A DNA stretch of 64,000 nt. Source: Haberlea rhodopensis. Taxonomy: Eukaryota > Streptophyta > Magnoliopsida > Lamiales > Gesneriaceae. The notes under the pieces were generated by a model. That model was given only the letters and a program-made list of their open reading frames with translations, ran no database searches and was not told the origin of the DNA. Made by a program: the position numbers and the translations under genes. The stretch lies in the NCBI GenBank assembly GCA_907163345.1, contig CAJQUN010001245.1:22373-86372 (forward strand), written 5' to 3'. How positions within the stretch are numbered: the stretch's first letter is position 1; each line of letters begins with the position of its first letter. Shown one piece after another: positions 23,369 to 34,923 of this stretch.

Positions 23369-24715
23369 TTATTTGCGGAGGTGATATGTGTTCCAAGGCC
23401 TCTTCAATGTCTTCCCATCAGGGCCTTTTAGGTAATATGCTCCCGAACTTAACTTCTCTACTATCTTGAAGGGACCCTTCCACTTAGGATCTAGCTTGCC
23501 CACTTGCACCTTTCTCAGCACTAGGTCTCCGGCCTGGAAACTTTTTTGAATAACACATCGGTTATACATCCATGCAATGTGGCTACGATAGGCTTCCATC
23601 CTGATGGTGGCAGCTTCCCTTTATTCTTCAATTAAATCAAGATCGGCGGCTCTTCTCTCACTGTTCTGATCGTCATAGAAATGTATTCTTGATGATTCCG
23701 TTCCAATCTCAGCTGGGAGTACTGCCTCATTCCCATAGACCATACTGAAAGGTGTTTCACATGTTCCCATCTTTGGTGTAGTTCGATAGGACCACATGAT
23801 ATTGGGTAGTTCTTCCACCCAATTTCCTTTTGCTTTCCCAAGCCTAGCTCTAATGCTCTGTACCAAAGACCCGTTGCTGACCTCTACCTGTTGCTTTGAG
23901 GGTAAGCGACCGAAGTAAAGGCCTGATAAATCTTTAACCCTTCACACTACGTCCGGAGTAAAGCCCCCTAGAATTGTCTTCCATTATCAAAGATAATCTT
24001 CCTTGGGACTCCATATCGGCAGACAATGTTTTTCCAGATGAAGTTGAAAACCTCTTTCTCGGTGATTCTGGCTAATGGCTCGGCTTCGACCCACTTTGAG
24101 AAATAATCAATAGCCACAATTAAAATCTCTTTTGAGCACTACCTGTTGGAAAGGGCCCTACTATATCAATACTCCACTGATCAAACGAGCTTGTTGCCAC
24201 AATTGCTTTCATCATCATGGCTGGCTGATGCTGAACTCTAGAGTGTCAATTATCACAAGATATAACCATAGTTGTAGAGTCCTTCTGAAATGTAGGCCAA
24301 AATATCCAGCGAGGAGCACCTTCTTTGCAAGAAAATATGCTCCTAGATGATTTCCACAGCATCCCTCATGGATTTCTCTCAATGCATAATCTGATTCTTT
24401 CGGTCTCAAACAGCGCATGAGTGGTCGAGCAAAAGACCTTTTGTACAAGATTCCTTCAACGAGTATGAACCTCTGACTCCTATTCTTGAGTCTGTAGGCT
24501 TTTTTGGGATCACTCAGGAGCTTAGCATTGGTTAGATAGTCTAATAAATATGCTCTCCAATCATTTTCTTCAAGAGATTCAAATGGATCATCTTGACTAG
24601 AGGTTAACTCAACTTGAAACACCACATCTCTGTTTTGCCAAGTGCGAAGAGCACTGGCCATTCTTGCCAAGCTGTCAGCTTTTCTATTATCTTCTCTTGT
24701 GATCAGCTTGAACAT
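23369..24715 (-). pseudogene. Tat-type Ty3/gypsy integrase region, broken
   Basis: From high to low coordinates there are four parts. First, an RNase H tail (REDNRKADSLARMAS). Second, the His-His-Cys-Cys zinc-binding part around GCCGNHLGAYFLAKKV. Third, core pieces with SKWVEAEPLARITEKE (about 24100-24040) and WVEELPNIMWSYRTTPK, ETPFSMVYGNEAVLPAEI. Fourth, the C-terminal module GKLDPKWKGPFKIVEK ... RPWNTYHLRK ending at 23369. The last module is characteristic of the Tat lineage. Stops and frameshifts lie between the pieces (for example near 23620 and 23900-24000), so no full integrase can be made. Confidence 0.9.
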
Positions 24716-25444
24716 TACTTCTAGAAATCCCTCTTTGATTTCTCTATGGTACTTGCGTATTGAATTAACTTCTCGTTCTTAACCTCATAGACCACATTCA
24801 TCTGTTGAGCTACTAGTTGAGAATCAGAGAAGATATGTATGCGCTTAGTCCCACATTCCGAGCAACCCTCAGTCCGATTAATATTGTCTCATATTCTGCT
24901 TCATTGTTGGAGGCCCGAAAGTCCAATCGTACTGCTAGCTGGACCTCATCTCCACTGGGAGGTACTAGCACAACCCCAATTCCACTTCCTCATTACAAGA
25001 GAAACCATCAACAAATACCTTCCATAACTCATCTTTCTCGGGATGCATAGTTTCTGCAATGAAATCTGTCAAAGCCTGAGCTTTGATAGCTGTGCGTGGC
25101 TCGTATTATATGTCATATTTTCCTAGCTCGGTTGTCCATTTAACTAGTCTTCCAGAGACATCTGTATGACCAAGTATTTTCCCAGAGAGCTATATGTTAG
25201 CGCCGTTATAGGATGTGACAGGAAATAAAGCCTAAGTCGCCTAGCTGTCATAATCAGCATTATGGCCAACTTTTTGATCTCTGAATACATCAGCTCAGCA
25301 CACTTTAAGGCATGAGATAAGTAATAGATAGGTTGTTGATCTGTTTGCATCTCTTTCACTAGAACCGAGCTGATTGCACCCCTCAGTCGCTGATAAGTAA
25401 ATAAATAATCGCTCCGCAAGTATAGGCTTAGCTAGTATAGGAGT
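24716..25444 (-). pseudogene. Tat-type RNase H region, broken
   Basis: The stretch 25419-25144 matches the RT-linked RNase H of Ty3/gypsy pol (ISSVLVKEMQTDQQPIYYLS, ARRLRLYFLSHP). It is followed by VKWTTELGKYDI and, after an in-frame TAA, YEPRTAIKAQALTDFIAET and LWKVFVDG, which begins a second RNase H-like domain. A second RNase H is a known hallmark of Tat/Ogre-type elements. Several stops interrupt the region. Confidence 0.8.
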
Positions 25445-26003
25445 TCAGCCAGATATGTTTTTCAATTCTTCGAATGCTTCCTCGCATTTCTCATTCCATT
25501 CAAATTTATCTGCTTTCCGGAGTATCTTGAAAAAGTGGAGACTTCTATGAGTTGATCTAGAGATGAACCGTGACAAAGCAACGATATTTCCTATTAGGCG
25601 TTGCACCTCCTGAAGGTTCTTTGGAGGAGGCATCTCACAGATAGCTTTGACTTTTTCTGGATTAGCTTCAATACCCTTCTCCGTCACCATGTAGCCAAGA
25701 AACTTTCCACTCCTTACCCCAAACACACATTTCTGGGGATTTAACTCTAACCCGTAAGACCTGAGTGTGGAGAAAGTCTCAGACAGACCAGCTATGAGGT
25801 TGATGCCACTTTTTGATTTTACCAGAATGTCATCTACATATACTTCAACAGTTCGGCCTAACTGTTCGGAGAACACCTTGTCCATCAATCGCTGATAGGT
25901 AGCTCCCGCGTAGCCCGAAGGGCATAACGACATAACAAAATGTTCCATTCGAAGTGACAAAACTCACGTTATCTTGATCTTCCTCAGCCAAAGAGATTTG
26001 ATG
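25445..26003 (-). pseudogene. Ty3/gypsy reverse transcriptase, C-terminal half
   Basis: The frame shows the polymerase signature YVDDILVKS (two catalytic Asp), NPQKCVFGVRSGKFLGYMV, NPEKVKAICEMPPPKNLQEV and the thumb FISRSTHRSLHFF. Upstream of residue 20 a frameshift hides the AEEDQ region (about 25990-25960). The frame ends at 26003, where the nested LTR element begins; the N-terminal half is found at 34924 and above, so this RT is split by 8.9 kb. Confidence 0.92.
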
Positions 26004-28394
26004 TGTGATGACCTGAGATTAGGGATGTTAATCCCGGAGTGTTAATAACCCGTAAAGTTGTTTTACGTGGCAATTGGAGTTTAATCGAGGTGTTGGGCCT
26101 TCTGGGCTCGTCTATTTGAGTAGTTGGGATCGCGGGATCCCGAGGTTGAGATCGTATTCTCATTTTGGTGAAAACCTGTGAGCTGGGTTTTTAGTGTGAC
26201 TCAGAATCTCGGGTGCTTGGTGTGGGCACCGGTAGGGGGTTTTGGAGTTAGAGAGAGAATTTTTGAAAACAGATGATTTTTAATGAATCATGATGTATTT
26301 GTGGGGCTATTAGTATTTTGGGGTATTTTTGCTATAAATACCAATTGAACCCGGGATTTTAATTACCGGAACCATTTCAGCACCTCATTTCTCTCTCCCC
26401 GTACCCGCCGATTCTCGATCCCCTTTCGACCACCGCGCAGAAAAAGCCTCCGCCCGCCGCCGTCCGGCCGCCGTTCGGCGCGTCCGACCCGCCGCCGTGT
26501 TCGTCTCTTCCAGGCGGTCCTATCCATACCACCAATTTGAAGTTTGGTCGAGAATCGAGCTCGGATTTCTGCAGAAAGCGTAGGGTTCAGATCTGGATTT
26601 CTGTCCGATTTTTGGGACGCGATTTTGGTATGTTTTTGGCACGATTTTTCTGGTGTTTTTGGGGCGTTTTTATGGTGTTGTTGGGTCGTTCATTTCAGAC
26701 TTTAATGGTTCGAAAAATTGTTGCTTATAGTTCGAATTTTGGATGCTGTTGCGTGGGGGTTCTTGTTCGAAAATTGGGGGTTTGGCTTGGGGATGATTAT
26801 TGTTGTTGTTAATTGATTAATTCATGTGTTAGATGAATTATGGTGATTATTTGGGTTTGATTGGTGTTGTTAGGGTTCGAATTTAGGGGTGGTTCTTGAG
26901 CGATTTTGATATTGTCTCATTCGATTTTCCCTCCCTGTGTATGCCCTGCCCCGGGTCTTGTAAATGGTAAATTGTCGTGGGTTGACAATAATTTTCTATA
27001 TAAGGATTATGGGTGTGCTTGAGCATGGGTTGCATGTTCGTAATTAATTGTGAATTAATTTATCGTGTTAGCACATCGTTCCTCGGAGCATGGAACTCGA
27101 GCAAGGTTTGGCTCGGACTTCGGAGATTTAAGGTACGTGCGACGTACGAGCATTACTTTACGTGATAGCAATTGTGAAATGCATAATGTGTTGTAATTGC
27201 ATTAGATGGTTGTGGGTATGGCTATATGCATATATGTGTTGATATATATGGGGTACTGAGTCTATATGACTATTGTACGGCATTTGAGATGCCTGAGAAT
27301 GATCGTGGGATCATGTGCTCATTATAAGACATGTGAGATGTCTAAGTATAATGGGAAATTGGTAAAATAAATGCTAGGCATTTGAGCTATCTATGATTGA
27401 TAGTGAAATTGAGAAATCAGTACTAGATATTGAGATATCTATATTTGTATGTATAATGAACTTGGAATCATTGATTATTGATACTTGAGAATCAGGCATG
27501 CTATGAGTTAAATCAATGTGTTGATTTACTGATTTATGAGATTTGATGAGTTTGATGATTGTGAGAACAGGGACAGTACACGGAATCCCGGATGAGGATG
27601 TTGCCATCCAGGGAGTATCATTTAAAATTCATTAATATTTACTTGTGTTGTAAATTATGAATTTCATTATTGTGATTATGAGATTTCGTGTATTGGTATG
27701 CTCACCCCGTTGGGGGCTGTCTCTGTTGGGGCAGGTGAACAGGTACATCGATGGCTTTGGAGTTGAGCTCGAGCTGTTGATTGGATGTACTCCCAGGATT
27801 GTGGTACCAGGGCTTGATGGAGCACGGTATCGTATAGAGTACATATATACACCCGAGGGTTATATACATATTTATGATGCTCGCATGTGAGCACGGTTAT
27901 GCTTGTATATGGGTTGTATATAAAGGCATGAGCCTTTCTCTCTTTCATTCTATGTTGCATGCAATTAAGAGTAGAATTGCTAATGATATGAGAGTCATGG
28001 GTGTATTGTGTGGGTGTTGAAACCCATCTATGTTGTCTTATGTGTGGTGTCTTCCCTGGCTGGGAATTTACTTAGCGTTGCTGTGTTCTGTTGAGTATGT
28101 GTTTTCCCTGGCCGGGAACTATATATTGTGTTGTGCTTTTATTTCGGGATAGCCCTACTTATGGGGAGACTCTGCCCAAATTTTATAAAAGTCCACAATG
28201 TGAAAAGTGGCAAAATGGGGATGGTAATGGGCAACTCTATGAGTCTATATGTTAGTAGAGATGATCTTATAACGTTGAATGTTAAGGGAATTTTGTAAGC
28301 ATCATCTAAGTTTCCCGATTGATTTGTATAGAAGCATGTACCACACATAGTGGTTAATACACTAATCAAGGGTTAAGGGCTTGGGGTCCTTACA
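26004..28394 (+). repeat. 5' LTR of the nested element
   Basis: 2,391 bp with TG...CA ends. A TATA box, TATAAATA, lies at 26333-26340, about 60 bases before a CT-rich initiator-like stretch (CACCTCATTTCTCTCTCCCC), so transcription probably starts near 26365. A GC-rich block (26400-26520) follows. The 91-codon frame at 26537-26812 occurs identically in the 3' LTR and is a chance ORF. Confidence 0.92.
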
Positions 28395-28398
28395 TTAG

Positions 28399-28410
28399 TG
28401 GTATCAGAGC
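28399..28410 (+). other. Primer-binding site (initiator Met-tRNA type)
   Basis: TGGTATCAGAGC lies four bases after the 5' LTR end and is complementary to the 3' end of plant initiator Met-tRNA, the usual primer for minus-strand synthesis in plant LTR elements. Confidence 0.9.
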
Positions 28411-29305
28411 AGTGGTTAGCTCTTTGGGGCTGTTGAGGGCCTGGAACATGCTGATAGGGATGAGTAGCACATATTTATGCATGATAGTAGCTAGTGTTAT
28501 GTGACACAACTGTTTTGCTTATGTGCATTTGTGATATGTGATCATAGTGAAACGATTATATGTCATGACATCTATGGAATCATAATATAACCTGTTGATT
28601 ATGATTGTGAGTTGTGACACAGGGACAACCAGGTGGAGCATATCGAAATGCATTGGGATTCAGGAAGTACTTTGTACTCATAGTTTATGCATTTACTCAT
28701 TATAATCATATTGTGGGAATATGGATTATTGTATGCTCATGGGTTGTGATTGTTCCTGTAGGAACACTATGATGCGAAAGGCTAAGGCCATGGTTGAAAG
28801 ACACGAAACGGTAACCTGCATTTTATATACATCATGGATTTATACATTGTGGATGTATGTGTACATGTAGTGATGATTTTAATGCTTTGCCGCCATTTGT
28901 TGAAGCGAGGGGTGGGAGCGCCGCATGTCACATTTGAGCGAGGTGCATTAAAATACACTCATGATGATGTATATTGGATATGGCATATGCTTTGTGATTG
29001 CAGGTGTAAATGGAATACTTGGTGAATATCCCATGAGTCATTGTTATGGATGAGTGATGATTTTAAATGCTTGCCGCTATTTATTATTTTGTGCCGCTAA
29101 AATGTGAAGCGAGGGGTGGGAGCGCCGCATGTCACATTGAAGCGTGGTTAGCATATGAGGCGAGGAAAGAATATTTGCCGCTAAAATGTGAGGCGAGGGG
29201 TGGGAGTACCGCATGTCCATTTAAGCGAGGTTATTCTATGCCGCCTATATGTGAAGCGAGGGGCATTAAAATACACTACCGTGACAATGACTAGGGATCA
29301 GCTAT
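28411..29305 (+). other. Internal non-coding region, with GCGAGGGGTGGGAG repeats
   Basis: No gag-like frame was found. From about 28880 a second repeat type appears: AAGCGAGGGGTGGGAGCGCC followed by GCATGTCACAT, at about 28912, 29109 and (variant) 29194, together with TGCCGCTAAAATGTGA-type pieces. The short complementary pairs CGCT...AGCG and GCCGC...GCGAG recur, and the region grades into the 59-bp array downstream. Confidence 0.6.
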
Positions 29306-30131
29306 ATTGACTGGCGATGGTTCATGCCGCCATGTATATTGATAGCGATGGTTCATGCCGCTATATTGACTGGCGATGGTTCTTGCCGCCATGGATATTG
29401 ATAGCGATGGTTCATGCCGCTATATTGACTGGCGATGGTTCATGCCGCCATGGATATTGATAGCGATGGTTCATGCCGCTATATTGACTGGCGATGGTTC
29501 ATGCCGCCATGGATATTGATAGCGATGGTTTATGCCGCTATATTGACTGGCGATGGTTCATGCCGCCATGGATATTGATAGCGATGGTTTATGCCGCTAT
29601 ATTGACTGGCGATGGTTCTTGCCGCCATGGATATTGATAGCGATGGTTCATGCCGCTATATTGATTGGCGATGATTCTTGCCGCCATGTATATTGATAGC
29701 GATGGTTCATGCCGCTATATTGACTGGCGATGGTTCATGCCGCCATGGATATTGATAGCGATGGTTCATGCCGCTATATTGACTGGCGATGGTTCATGCC
29801 GCCATGGATATTGATAGCGATGGTTTATGCCGCTATATTGACTGGCGATGGTTCATGCCGCCATGGATATTGATAGCGATGGTTTATGCCGCTATATTGA
29901 CTGGCGATGATTCTTGCCGCCATGGATATTGATAGCGATGGTTTATGCCGCTATATTGACTGGCGATGATTCTTGCCGCCATGTATATTGATAGCGATGG
30001 TTCATGCCGCTATATTGACTGGCGATGATTCTTGCCGCCATGTATATTGATAGCGATGGTTCATGCCGCTATATTGACTGGCGATGGTTCTTGCCGCCAT
30101 ATGTATTGATAGCGATGCCTCTTTCCGCTAT
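29306..30131 (+). repeat. Tandem array, 59-bp unit (14 copies) of paired hairpins
   Basis: Units start every 59 bases from 29306; thirteen are full and regular and a fourteenth (from 30073) is diverged. Each unit is two half-units of 32 and 27 bases. The first half-unit has TGGCG, an 11-base loop of the type ATGGTTCATGC, then CGCCA. The second has ATAGCG, the same kind of 11-base loop, then CGCTAT. In all 28 half-units the stem bases are unchanged; substitutions fall in the loop (for example ATGGTTCTTGC, ATGATTCTTGC, ATGGTTTATGC) or between stems. A further isolated copy lies at 30214-30236. It codes for nothing in a fixed frame because 59 is not a multiple of three. Confidence 0.95.
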
Positions 30132-32520
30132 TATGTGGACGATTTCCATGCTCAGGTGTATAGCGAGGTTTCATACCACTTATTATATGATGAGGTATCA
30201 TGCCGTCGATTCTATAGCGATGGATTGTGCCGCTATGTACTCAGCACAGGATTTTGCCGCCTTCGAGCGATGGGTGCTGACTACGTACTATTATCGAGCG
30301 ACGGATACAGGTATTCCGCTATCTTGATAGCGATGAGGTATGGCATATTACTTGTGTTAGCATTATTGTGGATACTATGTGTTGCTATATATATGCCATG
30401 TGTTTGACGATGAGATTATGGATGTCGTGTATTGACATGTACCGTTGTATGTTTGACGATGTTAGTTGGATGTCATATGTTGACATATGCCGTCACGAGA
30501 TGACGATGACATAGTTGATGTTCTATGTAGACGTGTGACGTCGTTTTGATGATTAATACATTTATGTTATGTATTTGGTTATATGGTTTGAGTGCCTTGG
30601 TGGCACATGGTAGTGTCTAAGTCACTAGTTGACGAGACCATTATGCCGAGCAAGTTGCTCGAGGAACTATTGGATGCGCCGTATAGGAATTATACCGCAG
30701 CACATATTCGAAGTATTTATTTGTCGAGCAATGATACCCTTGGGTATGCTCGTTGGTTTGGCTAGGGCCAAGTGATTGGTGGTAAGAGTAGTCATTGAGG
30801 AAACTACTCGTTTGTTGTTGTGATCTACGGTAGGCGTGGTCACGCCCACCCTGAAGGTGTGGGATATGTCCTAATGAATTAAGATGGCTCCGTGGTTGAG
30901 CAAGGACACCGGGATGTCCATTATGCTTTGGTTTTAGAGAGATTTTGGATGATGACCCACTACTCTAAATGGATGTTACGGTATGGCGTACCGAGATGGG
31001 ACATATGGTTTGTTGGTGGGCTTGATATAAGCCTATGGAGACAGCGCTTTGCTAGCCAGATATCGTGGTGATGACATAGTGTATTGTTGGAGTACCAACG
31101 AGAGAGTCATCAGGTCGTTATTGACTCGATCTGAGGGAACCTGTGTATTTGGGATGCAATGGGGGTTATTGTATCCAGTTTTTCCGAACGGTGGTTCGAG
31201 ACTTGTGGATCTCGAGTTCGATGGCACTTCCCTTGTAGGGAAGGAGGTAGTATTAGACCTATTTGGGAATCTTTGAAAGATTCGGTGAGTTGGTACGTGT
31301 GGTGTTGATTTTGGGAATCACACCGTGTTGTTAATCGTCGATTATCGTCCTCCACTGGATAGGGAATGACTCAGAATTGACAGTTGTGTTTGGGGGCTTA
31401 GGGGTATGTTGTAGATACCCGAGCCAAGTGCATTGAGTATGTGATGCTAGTTTTTGACTTCTTTTTTTGTCAAGCATAGAGTTATGCTAATTTGGATGGC
31501 TAAATCTCTGATGAGAGATATTGAACACCTTGAGATTGGGAATCTCCATGGCACGATAAGTTAGGAGAAACAATCGTGAAGTTAGTTGACTCCCTTTGAG
31601 GAGGGAATTATCTTGTGTGGGTTGAGGTGTTCCATTGTTGGTGTTTCCTTCGAGTTATGTGATAGCCTTCCCAAGTTGGATTGTTAAATCCTAGGATTGT
31701 CAAGGGATGGCAGGAATTCAGATTTATTGGGTGTCGTTGTCGACACAAGCGTTGAGGATGCAATGTGTTTATTGCATGTCTTTCCAGGATTTGAACTCTG
31801 TGGAGTCTCGATGGTTTATTTATGATCAGGATGTGATCCTTGGAATATCCGGAGGTGGAATCTTGTGAGATGTCTTTTGTGTGAATCTGTGGCCGTGAGT
31901 TGCCCAAATTGAGTTGCAATGATGCGACTGCTCCTTCGATGGAAAAGGTTTGAAAGTGGAAACCAGGTTTGGTATGTGTACACCGTGGTATCCTAGTGTT
32001 TCCCTCGTAACGATGTATGTTAGACATGTCATTGGATGATATCTACGATAGAATCGGGAGCGATTTGAATCCTTGCAGTTTCAGTCGACTAACTGCTTTT
32101 GGACTGTTAGCGTTGAGTTGTGCTGACGATCTTTGACGTTATGATGGATTTGGGAGTCTATTCCACTCCAGAGTTTGACACGAGGTCAACGTTCTCACGG
32201 TTGAGGTGTCATCCAGGATGCGTTCTTACTGGTTGTATTAGAACTAAGGATGACTGTCCGATCTACAGTCGTAAGTATTGGTTGTTTTGCAGTCATGAGG
32301 GACTGACTTTTGGGATGAACCGCATCGAGGTACATTTGCCTCTTGGGTATGTTGGTTTTGGTAAAGTCGCTCTGTTTCAGAGTTTGATGTGAGATAAGTA
32401 TCCTCGCGTTTATTGAGACGATTCTGATATGGTCAAGAATCGAGGTTATGACTTCATGTTGTTGTGTAGCCTGGGTGTTATGTGATACACCGGTGCTAAT
32501 TTCGAGGACGAAATTCTTTT
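30132..32520 (+). other. Internal non-coding remainder of the nested element
   Basis: About 2.4 kb with only short frames (for example 31049-31276 and 32120-32392), none resembling gag or pol domains. Diverged hairpin motifs continue to about 30560 (CGCTAT-CTTG-ATAGCG at 30317-30332; CGTCA-CGAGA-TGACG near 30493-30507). The terminal 30 bases look like the degenerate pol end of a Tekay-type gypsy element. Confidence 0.6.
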
Positions 32521-32532
32521 AGTGGGGGATAT
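32521..32532 (+). other. Polypurine tract before the 3' LTR
   Basis: AGTGGGGGATAT directly precedes the TGTGATGA start of the second LTR, the position where plus-strand synthesis is primed. Confidence 0.8.
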
Positions 32533-34923
32533 TGTGATGACCTGAGATTAGGGATGTTAATCCCGGAGTGTTAATAACCCGTAAAGTTGTTTTACGTGGC
32601 AATTGGAGTTTAATCGAGGTGTTGGGCCTTCTGGGCTCGTCTATTTGAGTAGTTGGGATCGCGGGATCCCGAGGTTGAGATCGTATTCTCATTTCGGTGA
32701 AAACCTGTGAGCTGGGTTTTTAGTGTGACTCAGAATCTCGGGTGCTTGGTGTGGGCACCGGTAGGGGGTTTTTGAGTTAGAGAGAGAATTTTTGAAAACA
32801 GATGATTTTTAATGAATCATGATGTATTTGTGGGGCTATTAGTATTTTGGGGTATTTTTGCTCTAAATACCAATTGAACCCGGGATTTTAATTACCGGAA
32901 CCATTTCAGCACCTCATTTCTCTCTCCCCGTACCCGCCGATTCTCGATCCCCTTTCGACCACCGCGCAGAAAAAGCCTCCGCCCGCCGCCGTCCGGCCGC
33001 CGTTCGGCGCGTCCGACCCGCCGCCGTGTTCGTCTCTTCCAGGCGGTCCTATCCATACCACCAATTTGAAGTTTGGTCGAGAATCGAGCTCGGATTTCTG
33101 CAGAAAGCGTAGGGTTCAGATCTGGATTTCTGTCCGATTTTTGGGACGCGATTTTGGTATGTTTTTGGCACGATTTTTCTGGTGTTTTTGGGGCGTTTTT
33201 ATGGTGTTGTTGGGTCGTTCATTTCAGACTTTAATGGTTCGAAAAATTGTTGCTTATAGTTCGAATTTTGGATGCTGTTGCGTGGGGGTTCTTGTTCGAA
33301 AATTGGGGGTTTGGCTTGGGGATGATTATTGTTGTTGTTAATTGATTATTCATGTGTTAGATGAATTATGGTGATTATTTGGGTTTGATTGGTGTTGTTA
33401 GGGTTCGAATTTAGGGGTGGTTCTTGAGCGATTTTGATATTGTCTCATTCGATTTTCACTCCCTGTGTATGCCCTGCCCCGGGTCTTGTAAATGGTAAAT
33501 TGTCGTGGGTTGACAATAATTTTCTATATAAGGATTATGGGTGTGCTTGAGCATGGGTTGCATGTTCGTAATTAATTGTGAATTAATTTATCGTGTTAGC
33601 ACATCGTTCCTCGGAGCATGGAACTCGAGCAAGGTTTGGCTCGGACTTCGGAGATTTAAGGTACGTGCGACGTACGAGCATTACTTTACGTGATAGCAAT
33701 TGTGAAATGCATAATGTGTTGTAATTGCATTAGATGGTTGTGGGTATGGCTATATGCATATATGTGTTGATATATATGGGGTACTGAGTCTATATGACTA
33801 TTGTACGGCATTTGAGATGCCTGAGAATGATCGTGGGATCATGTGCTCATTATAAGACATGTGAGATGTCTAAGTATAATGGGAAATTGGTAAAATAAAT
33901 GCTAGGCATTTGAGCTATCTATGATTGATAGTGAAATTGAGAAATCAGTACTAGATATTGAGATATCTATATTTGTATGTATAATGAACTTGGAATCATT
34001 GATTATTGATACTTGAGAATCAGGCATGCTATGAGTTAAATCAATGTGTTGATTTACTGATTTATGAGATTTGATGAGTTTGATGATTGTGAGAACAGGG
34101 ACAGTACACGGAATCCCGGATGAGGATGTTGCCATCCAGGGAGTATCATTTAAAATTCATTAATAATTACTTGTGTTGTAAATTATGAATTTCATTATTG
34201 TGATTATGAGATTTCGTGTATTGGTATGCTCACCCCGTTGGGGGCTGTCTCTGTTGGGGCAGGTGAACAGGTACATCGATGGCTTTGGAGTTGAGCTCGA
34301 GCTGTTGATTGGATGTACTCCCAGGATTGTGGTACCAGGGCTTGATGGAGCACGGTATCGTATAGAGTACATATATACACCCGAGGGTTATATACATATT
34401 TATGATGCTCGCATGTGAGCACGGTTATGCTTGTATATGGGTTGTATATAAAGGCATGAGCCTTTCTCTCTTTCATTCTATGTTGCATGCAATTAAGAGT
34501 AGAATTGCTAATGATATGAGAGTCATGGGTGTATTGTGTGGGTGTTGAAACCCATCTATGTTGTCTTATGTGTGGTGTCTTCCCTGGCTGGGAATTTACT
34601 TAGCGTTGCTGTGTTCTGTTGAGTATGTGTTTTCCCTGGCCGGGAACTATATATTGTGTTGTGCTTTTATTTCGGGATAGCCCTACTTATGGGGAGACTC
34701 TGCCCAAATTTTTATAAAAGTCCACAATGTGAAAAGTGGCAAAATGGGGATGGTAATGGGCAACTCTATGAGTCTATATGTTAGTAGAGATGATCTTATA
34801 ACGTTGAATGTTAAGGGAATTTTGTAAGCATCATCTAAGTTTCCCGATTGATTTGTATAGAAGCATGTACCACACATAGTGGTTAATACACTAATCAAGG
34901 GTTAAGGGCTTGGGGTCCTTACA
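32533..34923 (+). repeat. 3' LTR of the nested element
   Basis: 2,391 bp, nearly identical to the 5' LTR. Differences seen by hand are TTTCGG for TTTTGG, TTTTGAG for TTTGGAG, CTCTAAATA for CTATAAATA (in the TATA box, at 32861-32869), one A missing near 33347, CACTCC for CCCTCC, ATAATTAC for ATATTTAC, and one extra T near 34712. It ends TTACA, followed by the target duplication TGATG. Confidence 0.92.

Larger units (their letters stand above)
26004..34923 (+). mobile_element. Young non-autonomous LTR retrotransposon (LARD-like), 8,920 bp
   Basis: Two 2,391-bp LTRs (26004-28394 and 32533-34923) start TGTGATGACC and end GGGGTCCTTACA. The element is flanked by a perfect 5-bp duplication TGATG (25999-26003 and 34924-34928). 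A primer-binding site follows the first LTR and a G-rich purine tract precedes the second, giving plus-strand orientation. By hand the LTRs differ at five substitutions and two single-base indels, about 0.2 percent, so insertion was very recent. The 4.1-kb interior has no recognisable gag, protease, RT or integrase, which makes this a large retrotransposon derivative that depends on enzymes from another element. The end of the interior (TTTCGAGGACGAAATTCTTTTA at about 32499-32520) resembles the pol end of Tekay/Del-type gypsy elements, a likely parent. Confidence 0.93.

Noticed and set aside
26537..26812. 91-aa ORF found twice (also 33066-33341) as a conserved gene
   Set aside because: The two copies are identical because they lie in the two LTRs of one young element; codon content looks random.
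29306..30131. CRISPR-like array
   Set aside because: Plant nuclear DNA; no unique spacers, units are contiguous tandem repeats within a retrotransposon.
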